The position numbers and the translations under genes were made by a program. This document shows positions 1 to 4,722 of a stretch of DNA of 6,798 nt, piece by piece (the stretch's first letter is position 1; every line of letters begins with the position of its first letter). Source of the stretch: an uncultured Oscillospiraceae bacterium (GTDB lineage Bacteria; Bacillota; Clostridia; Oscillospirales; Oscillospiraceae); the NCBI GenBank assembly GCA_904398675.1, contig CAJFPI010000249.1, positions 1 through 6,798 on the forward strand, in the 5' to 3' direction. The notes beneath the pieces were generated by a model that did not search any database, was not told the DNA's origin, and was given only the letters and a program-made list of their open reading frames with translations.

Positions 1-485
1 CAGGGATCGGCCACCTCGTCGAAACAAGGTACGCGTCTCTCCGTTTCCGCCTGCGGCGAAAACCCCGAATGCTCCCTTGTTCCTCCTCTCCCCACGCGAC
101 CCGTTTCACTGGACTCGCGCGGGGACCCCTTCCGGCATCCAGCATACTCCATCAAGAGGTGGATCTTCCCCTCCGGATCGCCGCCGCAGATGCGGCGGAT
201 ATTGCGGATGTTGGCCTGGTCCATGCCGATCAGCAGATCGTATTTTCCATAGTCCTCCCGGCGGAGCTGCCGGGCTATTTTTCCAGAGCAGCTGATGCCG
301 TGCTCGGCCAGTTTCCGCCGGGCCGGCGGGTAGACCGGGTTGCCAATCTCCTCGCTGCTGGTGGCGGCGGAGGCAATCTGAAACTGATCCTCCAGCCCCG
401 CCTTCTTCACCAGGTCCTTCATCACAAACTCCGCCATAGGACTGCGGCAGATATTGCCGTGGCATACAAAAAGTATCCTTGTCAT
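1..485 (-). CDS. Low-molecular-weight protein tyrosine phosphatase, 3' end cut by window
   Basis: Cytoplasmic phosphatase of the low-molecular-weight (LMW-PTP) family, which removes phosphate from phosphotyrosine through a cysteinyl intermediate. The protein opens MTRILFVCHGNICRSPMAEF, containing the CX5R phosphate-binding loop with nucleophile Cys8 and Arg14. Family-like segments follow: GNPVYPPARRKLAEHGI near residues 48-64, and YDLLIGMDQANIRNI near 82-96. The DEVADP motif at residues 156-161 supplies the general-acid Asp; the next codon begins TG, fitting the usual DPW. The ATG at 485 is preceded by AGGAAACAGG. The gene starts inside the preceding DUF1016-type frame, in a different phase. 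Oddity: homologues have only about ten residues between the LLMEY strand and the DP motif. Here roughly residues 118-155 are an extra Arg/Gly/Ser-rich stretch, still in frame. Whether the enzyme is active is unknown. The specific substrate (capsule or exopolysaccharide kinase, arginine phosphate, other) cannot be read from the sequence. Confidence 0.88.
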   Translation of the reverse strand, partial: MTRILFVCHGNICRSPMAEFVMKDLVKKAGLEDQFQIASAATSSEEIGNPVYPPARRKLAEHGISCSGKIARQLRREDYGKYDLLIGMDQANIRNIRRICGGDPEGKIHLLMEYAGCRKGSPRESSETGRVGRGGTREHSGFSPQAETERRVPCFDEVADP

Positions 486-969
486 CCTGTTTCCTGCACT
501 CCTGAACCGTTACTTCCCGGTCAGTATAACACATGTTTTCAGAACCGTCTAGGGAATTTTCCAAGTGTGCGGAGGCGCTGATTTGCTTGGTCAGATCAGC
601 TTTTGACCAGCCAAATTTCTCCGTTGCCCGCAGATACCAGGCTCGCTCCTCTAAGGTAAGCTCCGCCTCCAAAATGACCACATTCTGCGTCCAGCCAAGT
701 TTCATGGCAAGATGCAACTGCTGGGGAGAGTTTTCATAGGCGCGGTAAAATTCCCGCATCCGGCGCAGGTTCCGGGGGGAGAATCCGGCGGTTTTGGGGT
801 GTGCGGCCTGCAGGTACTCCGAGGCGGCTACCGCTGCCCCCTTCTCCGCCCTGGCGCTGACAGCCCGGCCAATTTCAAAGTACAGCTCCGCCTGCGGCAG
901 GGATGCTGCCATGAGCCGGTCCAGCGCCGCATACAGGGCGCTGTAGTCTGTGGGCTTTCGAACGTTCAC
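106..969 (-). CDS. DUF1016 N-terminal-domain protein (YhcG-like N domain); 3' part of frame overlaps phosphatase
   Basis: The first 160 or so residues match the DUF1016 N-terminal domain, found in YhcG-type PDDEXK nucleases and as stand-alone proteins. Diagnostic stretches are GFSPRNLRRMREFY (about 62-75), GWTQNVVILEAEL (about 92-104) and YLRATEKFGWSKADLTKQI (about 112-130). The start is taken as GTG at 969 because GGAAAGGAGG lies 5 nt upstream; an upstream ATG at 1026 has no such site. No C-terminal PDDEXK domain is present. From about residue 162 (position 485) the frame runs through the phosphatase gene in another phase until its stop at 106. That tail is Gly/Pro/Arg-rich and looks like a shadow of the phosphatase, so either the protein has a meaningless 126-residue extension or its original stop was lost. 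Domain homology is from recognition, not a search. DUF1016_N has been linked to DNA binding, but no function is claimed here. Confidence 0.68.
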   Translation of the reverse strand: MNVRKPTDYSALYAALDRLMAASLPQAELYFEIGRAVSARAEKGAAVAASEYLQAAHPKTAGFSPRNLRRMREFYRAYENSPQQLHLAMKLGWTQNVVILEAELTLEERAWYLRATEKFGWSKADLTKQISASAHLENSLDGSENMCYTDREVTVQECRKQDDKDTFCMPRQYLPQSYGGVCDEGPGEEGGAGGSVSDCLRRHQQRGDWQPGLPAGPAETGRARHQLLWKNSPAAPPGGLWKIRSADRHGPGQHPQYPPHLRRRSGGEDPPLDGVCWMPEGVPARVQ

Positions 970-981
970 GGGGGCCTCCTT
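970..981 (-). promoter_or_regulatory. Ribosome binding site deciding the GTG start of the DUF1016-type gene
   Basis: Read on the minus strand, GGAAAGGAGG followed by CCCCC directly precedes GTG at 969. This is a near-perfect anti-16S match at normal spacing and selects GTG over the upstream in-frame ATG at 1026. Confidence 0.7.
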
Positions 982-1047
982 TCCGGCGCTGTGCGCCTGA
1001 CTGTGCTGCAAAATACGTCTCAACAATAGTGAAGTTCCAGAAACGGA

Positions 1048-1084
1048 CAGAGCAAAGCCGCCGTGAATCGGCGGCTTTGCTCTG
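1048..1084 (-). terminator. Intrinsic terminator hairpin (15-bp perfect stem)
   Basis: Positions 1048-1062 and 1070-1084 are perfect inverted complements (CAGAGCAAAGCCGCC) around a 7-nt loop. On the minus strand it starts 5 nt after the TAA of the phosphoesterase remnant and is followed by TCCGTTTCT, a modest U-rich tail. It probably ends transcription from the ABC transporter operon and remnant before the DUF1016-type gene. The stem is symmetrical, so weak termination in the other direction is possible. Confidence 0.75.
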
Positions 1085-1089
1085 CCTGT

Positions 1090-1281
1090 TTACAGGATCT
1101 GCACGGTCTGCTCCTGGAGCAGGATATGCTTTTGGTCTATGATCCGGTTATCGTGGAAGTGGGCAAAGAACCATGTTTCGTACTTCAGCCGCTGGTCCTC
1201 CGTTATCTGGAAACCCAACAGCGCATTTGATTTATAGTCTGCATTGCTTTTTGGCAATAATGCTGAAGAGCCAGGATGTCT
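1090..1281 (-). pseudogene. C-terminal remnant of a metallophosphoesterase-like protein
   Basis: An open minus-strand frame runs from just after a TAG (1284-1282) to TAA at 1092-1090. It has no ATG and no ribosome binding site. Its last 40 or so residues include ITEDQRLKYETWFFAHFHD and then NRIIDQKHILLQEQTVQIL. The WFF-x-HFH pattern resembles the C-terminal WFFGHYH-D motif of calcineurin-like metallophosphoesterases, where two histidines bind metal; the usual Gly before the first His is Ala here. Only the end of such a protein is present, with everything upstream missing up to the ABC ATPase stop at 1350. The stretch is more AT-rich than its neighbours. The assignment rests on a short motif and could be wrong; a remnant is a better reading than a real small gene. 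Confidence 0.45.
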
Positions 1282-1349
1282 CTAAGACGGAATCACCACT
1301 TGGATACACGCCGATTCTCCTGAAACAACCTTCCATCTGTCGCATTCCT

Positions 1350-2126
1350 CTAGGCCCGCACCATTACAAATCCCCCCGGATGCTGCAGCACCCGGATCTC
1401 TCCATAGATCTGGGACAGCGCCGACTCGATCTCATCCCGTCCCGCCGTCTGCAGCGGCACCTGGGTCAGGATAGAGCCGTTTTTCATCATCAGCAGCCTA
1501 TCACAGTAGGCCAGGGCAAAGTTGGGATCGTGGAGGGTAATGAGGCCGCCCCGGTTCTGCGTGTGTATGATGGTGCGGATCTGATGGAGGACCATGTTCC
1601 GGTTGACAAAATCCAAGGCACTGTCCGGCTCATCCATCAGCATCACCGGCGCGTCCTGTACCAGGGTGCGGGCCAGGATCACCAGCTGTTTCTGGCCCTC
1701 ACTCAGCTCCGCATAGTCCAGATCCGCTTTCTCCCCAAGACCCATCTGCCCCAATGTATCCAGCGCCTGCTGCTTAAGGCTTCGGCCCGGAGATTCAAAC
1801 AGGTGCAGCCGGGCGTTGTAGCCCATCAGCACTACATCCAGAACTGTTTTCCCAGCAATAGGGCTGCCCCGCTGGGGAATATAGGACATTTTGAGCGCTC
1901 GCTGCCGCTCGTGAAAATGGGTGCAGTCCTCTCCCTCCACGGCGCAGATACCCCCTTGCACGGGGATCAGACCGCAGATAGATTTCAGCAGTGTGCTTTT
2001 CCCACAGCCGTTGAGCCCCAGTAGAGCGCAGAATTCCCCCCGCTGCACTGAAAGGCTCACATCCCGCACCACAGTCCGGCGGCCATAGCCGCTGGTAAGG
2101 TGTTCCACCGACAAGAGCGGCGTCAT
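1350..2126 (-). CDS. ABC transporter ATPase, FecE/BtuD-type (iron-siderophore/heme/corrinoid importer)
   Basis: ATP-hydrolysing subunit (258 aa) that powers the FecCD-family permease encoded just upstream; it sits on the cytoplasmic face of the membrane. All nucleotide-binding motifs are intact: Walker A GLNGCGKST (37-45), Q-loop YIPQ with Gln85, signature LSEGQ (141-145), Walker B VMLMDEP (161-167, with Asp165 and Glu166), D-loop SALD (169-172) and switch His199. Length is normal for the family. The start is ATG at 2126, overlapping the permease stop as ATGA, which indicates translational coupling. The frame is open well upstream, but that part lies antiparallel in phase with permease sequence and has no family similarity. 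The role as an importer of a metal chelate is strongly supported by context; the exact substrate is not. Confidence 0.93.
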   Translation of the reverse strand: MTPLLSVEHLTSGYGRRTVVRDVSLSVQRGEFCALLGLNGCGKSTLLKSICGLIPVQGGICAVEGEDCTHFHERQRALKMSYIPQRGSPIAGKTVLDVVLMGYNARLHLFESPGRSLKQQALDTLGQMGLGEKADLDYAELSEGQKQLVILARTLVQDAPVMLMDEPDSALDFVNRNMVLHQIRTIIHTQNRGGLITLHDPNFALAYCDRLLMMKNGSILTQVPLQTAGRDEIESALSQIYGEIRVLQHPGGFVMVRA

Positions 2127-3154
2127 GCAATCTCCCCCTTTCTCTTGCACATGAACCACAGCAGCACCGGGACTCCGATCACCGTGGTGAGGATGCTGAG
2201 GGGGAGCTCCGCGGCGTAGAGTGACCGGGCCAGAATATCCGCAATCAGAAGAACCAGGGCACCCACCAGGGCGCTGAGGACCATGGTCTGCGTGTTCTGC
2301 CGCCGGATCATGACCCGGGCGATATGCGGGGCAATGAGGCCGGTGAAGGAGATCAGCCCCGTCACAGAGACTACCGAGGATACCAGCAGCGTGGACAGCA
2401 GCAAAATCACCCGGCGAATCGGGCGCAGCCGCACCCCCAGCATCCGGCACTCCTCCTCATTCAGTGACAAAAGCCCCACCTGCCGGTGCAACAGCAGCAA
2501 ACCACCGAATCCCACCAGCCAGAAGGGGAGGATGGTCAGGACCTTGCTGGCGGTCACCGAGGCCAGGGAACCCATGGTCCAGTACTCGATGGCGGCCAGC
2601 TCCGAGTCGGAGTCGGCGTAGTATTTCAGCAGCATGATCATGGCGTTGGCCACAGCGGAGATAATGATGCCGGCCAGCACATAGGTGGAGGTGGAGAGGG
2701 AGCGGGTGGCCCGAACCAGCAGCATCACCATGGCCACGGCCAAAAGACCGCCGAGAAAGGCACCGGCAGCCACGGTGGCCATAGCGCCGCTGACGGCCAC
2801 GATGGCCGCAGCAGCGCCCAGATTGGCCCCGGAGGAGATACCGATGATGTCCGGCGAGGCCAGGGGGTTTTTAAAGATGATCTGATAGACCGCGCCTGCC
2901 AGGCCCAGCCCCGCCCCGCTGAGGACGGCCATCGCCGTGCGGGAGAGACGGAGATTCCAGAAGACCCGCCGGGTCATCTCCTCCACCTCGCCGCCGGTGA
3001 GGATGCGCCCGATCTCCTGCAGGGAGATGGGGTATTTTCCCACGCAGCAGGAGCCCAGCGCTGCCGCCGCCAGGGCCGCCCCCACCACAAGAAAGGCCGC
3101 CGTTACCAGTTTCCGGTGTGCCAAATTGCTTTGCTTTGCCATAGATGTCCCCAT
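2123..3154 (-). CDS. FecCD-family ABC transporter permease
   Basis: Integral membrane subunit (343 aa from the chosen start) of a type II metal-chelate importer, which as a homodimer forms the channel. About nine or ten hydrophobic segments are visible, the first at residues 15-35 and the last at about 318-335. Family hallmarks are NPLASPDIIGISSGANLGAA (96-115), EYWTMGSLAS (190-199), GVRLRPIRR (240-248), the coupling region GLISFTGLIAPHIARVMI (266-283) and ELPLSILTTVIGVPVLL (316-332). The start is uncertain: ATG at 3154 has only a weak purine-rich AAAGAGAAAAAGAA upstream, while ATG at 3142 (MAKQ...) has GGGGA at suitable spacing. The stop overlaps the ATPase start by four bases. It lies 231 nt after the binding-protein stop, with three hairpins between, so expression is probably lower than that of the binding protein. 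Confidence 0.93.
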   Translation of the reverse strand: MGTSMAKQSNLAHRKLVTAAFLVVGAALAAAALGSCCVGKYPISLQEIGRILTGGEVEEMTRRVFWNLRLSRTAMAVLSGAGLGLAGAVYQIIFKNPLASPDIIGISSGANLGAAAAIVAVSGAMATVAAGAFLGGLLAVAMVMLLVRATRSLSTSTYVLAGIIISAVANAMIMLLKYYADSDSELAAIEYWTMGSLASVTASKVLTILPFWLVGFGGLLLLHRQVGLLSLNEEECRMLGVRLRPIRRVILLLSTLLVSSVVSVTGLISFTGLIAPHIARVMIRRQNTQTMVLSALVGALVLLIADILARSLYAAELPLSILTTVIGVPVLLWFMCKRKGEIA

Positions 3155-3250
3155 TTCTTTTTCTCTTTGTGCTGCGCCATGGCCTGGGTGCACATGCAGA
3201 GGTGTATGTGCTGTATTGCCAGGCAGTGGCGGAGCAGATACGGTTTCTCA

Positions 3251-3294
3251 ACATACCTGACATCCCGTCCTGCGTGACGGGATGTCAGGTATGT
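3251..3294 (-). repeat. Perfect 19-bp inverted repeat between binding-protein and permease genes
   Basis: Positions 3251-3269 and 3276-3294 are exact inverted complements (ACATACCTGACATCCCGTC) around the 6-nt loop CTGCGT. In the transcript it forms a very stable hairpin about 100 nt before the permease start. No U-run follows on the minus strand (next bases TGAGAAACC), so it is not a classic terminator. A 3'-end-stabilising or processing structure protecting the binding-protein mRNA is the most likely role. It shares three bases with the neighbouring hairpin at 3292-3312. Confidence 0.85.
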
Positions 3295-3312
3295 GCCGTC
3301 CGAGACGGCACA
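3292..3312 (-). repeat. Second hairpin, 9-bp perfect stem with 3-nt loop
   Basis: TGTGCCGTC (3292-3300) and GACGGCACA (3304-3312) pair perfectly around a 3-nt loop. Its lower-coordinate arm shares bases 3292-3294 with the adjacent 19-bp hairpin, so both cannot be fully formed at once at the shared bases. It lies between the terminator-like hairpin and the long inverted repeat. Confidence 0.75.
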
Positions 3313-3324
3313 TGGTCTCTTGCC

Positions 3325-3368
3325 CAGAAAAGCACAGGACGCCGCTGTGGAATCGGCGGCGTCCTGTG
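3325..3368 (-). terminator. Terminator-like hairpin after the substrate-binding protein gene
   Basis: CACAGGACGCCGC (3333-3345) pairs exactly with GCGGCGTCCTGTG (3356-3368), a 13-bp stem with a 10-nt loop. On the minus strand it lies 17 nt after the stop of the binding-protein gene and is followed by CTTTTCT, a U-rich tail. It fits an intrinsic terminator, probably partial, that lets some polymerase continue into the permease and ATPase genes and so keeps the binding protein in excess. Confidence 0.72.
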
Positions 3369-3385
3369 GGGAAACGCATATGGGC

Positions 3386-4510
3386 CTACTGGGCCAGCGC
3401 CTCGGCATCGGGGGTGAAACCATAGAAGGTCTCATAGAATGTTTGGGCGTCGGCCACAAAGTCCTCGTTGCTGTAGAGGTCGGGGTGCAGGGTCGTCAGC
3501 ATCCACAGCGTGCCCAGAATGCCGGAGGGGCAGGGGCTGTCCCAGGCCTCAAAGCCGGTGGTCATCTGATAAACCGCCCCGTTTTTCACCGCGGTCACCT
3601 CGCTGAGCTCCGGATCAGACAGGATGTCATCTACCGTATACTCCGGCGCAGAGGTGGCAAAGTTGTTGGTGGGGATCACAATAATGTCCGGATCCATGGC
3701 CAGCAGCTGCTCGTAGCTGATGTCCACCCAGTCATTCCCCTCGATCTCGTTGCCGGCGTTGGTGCCGCCTGCGGAGGTGATCAGAGAGGCCTGATACATC
3801 TCAGCGGGAGCAGTGGTGAGATAGCTGCTGGTGCCGCCGATATAAACCACGGGGCGCTCCTCGTCAGAGAGGGAGGCGGTCAGGCTCTCCACCTGGGCGA
3901 GCTTGTCCGTGTAGTAGTCGATCAGGGTCTGCGCTGCCTCCATGGAGTTGGTGGCAGTACCGATCAAGGTGAACATCTCAATGAGCTGCCCGTGGCTCTC
4001 CGGCAGCACCACAATGGCGGGAATCCCCATCTCGGCCAGGGTGTCCGCCGTGTCCTGCTGTGCCATGGGGAGAATGACAAGATCCGGCTCCGCTGCGATG
4101 CAGGTCTCCAGATCAAAGGACTTGGCGGAGCCAACGTTGGGCAGATCGATCAGCTCCGGCGCGGCCAGAGAGTAAATCGGCCGGGAGTTGGATTTGTCCT
4201 CCACGCCCACCATCCGGTCGGCGAGGCCCAGGGCCAGGCAGGCGGAGGAGGAGATATAGTAGCCGCTGACAATCCGCTCCGGCTCCGTTTCCAAAACCAC
4301 TTCCCGGTCGGCCATGTCGGTCAGGGTCAGGGGGTAGGTGACGGCGGTGGTATCGCTGTTTCCACCTTCATTTCCCTGGTTGGTGCTGTTGTTTCCGGCA
4401 TTGCTGCCGCCGCTGTTGTCACCCGTGTTTCCGCTGTTGCTGCAAGCTGCAAGAGACATGGCCATGATCGCTGCAAGCAACAGTGCTAAAAACCGTTTCA
4501 TCGTATCCAA
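3386..4510 (-). CDS. Lipoprotein substrate-binding protein of metal-chelate ABC importer (Peripla_BP_2 / TroA-like)
   Basis: Extracellular, membrane-anchored binding protein that captures the ligand and delivers it to the FecCD permease. The N-terminus is a lipoprotein signal: MKRF, a hydrophobic core, then the lipobox LAAC with Cys23 in this numbering (Cys20 from the internal ATG). A Gly/Asn/Ser-rich flexible linker runs to about residue 56. The fold then begins at LTLTDMADREVVLETEPERI (61-80) and ends with WDSPCPSGILGTLWMLTTLH (323-342), a segment typical of this class. The start is assigned to TTG at 4510 because AAAGGAG ends 6 nt upstream; the ATG at 4501 would have 15 nt spacing. Translation from either gives the same mature lipoprotein. 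A near-consensus promoter lies upstream. No riboswitch or Fur box was seen, so ferric-siderophore, heme and corrinoid all remain possible ligands. Confidence 0.92.
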   Translation of the reverse strand: MDTMKRFLALLLAAIMAMSLAACSNSGNTGDNSGGSNAGNNSTNQGNEGGNSDTTAVTYPLTLTDMADREVVLETEPERIVSGYYISSSACLALGLADRMVGVEDKSNSRPIYSLAAPELIDLPNVGSAKSFDLETCIAAEPDLVILPMAQQDTADTLAEMGIPAIVVLPESHGQLIEMFTLIGTATNSMEAAQTLIDYYTDKLAQVESLTASLSDEERPVVYIGGTSSYLTTAPAEMYQASLITSAGGTNAGNEIEGNDWVDISYEQLLAMDPDIIVIPTNNFATSAPEYTVDDILSDPELSEVTAVKNGAVYQMTTGFEAWDSPCPSGILGTLWMLTTLHPDLYSNEDFVADAQTFYETFYGFTPDAEALAQ

Positions 4511-4516
4511 TCTTTG

Positions 4517-4523
4517 CTCCTTT
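4517..4523 (-). promoter_or_regulatory. Ribosome binding site pointing to a TTG start for the binding protein
   Basis: AAAGGAG on the minus strand (4523-4517) is 6 nt from TTG at 4510 and 15 nt from ATG at 4501. The spacing strongly favours TTG, which would add the short Asp-Thr-containing leader before MKRF. A rare start codon would also moderate translation. Confidence 0.65.
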
Positions 4524-4533
4524 ACATAAAATA

Positions 4534-4563
4534 GCCGCCGCATCAAAATGCGATTGAGGCGGC
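4534..4563 (-). repeat. Bulged hairpin at the predicted 5' end of the transporter mRNA
   Basis: GCCGCC (4534-4539) pairs with GGCGGC (4558-4563), and GCAT (4540-4543) with ATGC (4548-4551), leaving a 4-nt loop and a 6-nt bulge on one side. It falls just where transcription should begin from the promoter at 4570-4598 and is followed on the minus strand by TATTTTATG and then the ribosome binding site. It could stabilise the mRNA, be an operator for a repressor, or act as a weak attenuator; the sequence does not decide. Confidence 0.55.
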
Positions 4564-4569
4564 AGGCTT

Positions 4570-4598
4570 ATTCTAAGACAGGACCACAGGAATGTCAA
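4570..4598 (-). promoter_or_regulatory. Sigma-A type promoter for the ABC transporter operon
   Basis: On the minus strand, TTGACA (4598-4593) is separated by exactly 17 nt from TAGAAT (4575-4570). The -35 matches consensus 6/6 and the -10 matches 5/6. Transcription would start near 4563, about 50 nt before the binding-protein start. It sits in an AT-richer gap downstream of the recombinase gene, so the transporter can be transcribed independently of it. Confidence 0.8.
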
Positions 4599-4722
4599 TA
4601 CAGGACGATCCGCATTAATATTGAAAAATCCGATAACAGTTGCAGCTCCTAAATGTTTATGAATATCCAGACGGTGCAGAAGTTTCTCCCGGTTCTCCCG
4701 GGAAGAAGGGCGCGGCCGCCAG

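Noticed and set aside
69..581. Plus-strand open frame of 170 codons opposite the phosphatase
   Set aside because: No family similarity; the minus strand carries the CX5R loop and conserved order of phosphatase motifs.
1173..2024. 283-codon plus-strand open frame opposite the ATPase
   Set aside because: It has no ribosome binding site or recognisable motif and lies antisense to an ATPase with every motif intact.
3221..3231. GCCACTG on the minus strand, like the start of a B12-box, ahead of the permease
   Set aside because: The other conserved cobalamin riboswitch elements are absent and the match is too short to mean anything.
3293..4489. 398-codon open frame antisense to the binding-protein gene
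   Set aside because: It is longer than the real gene but Gly/His/Arg/Val-rich with no family motif; it is a shadow of GC-rich codons, while the opposite strand has a lipobox and a full binding-protein fold.
4505..4722. Search for a riboswitch or Fur-type operator upstream of the binding protein
   Set aside because: No GATAATGATAATC-like palindrome and no conserved riboswitch core is visible; only a promoter and a bulged hairpin can be supported.
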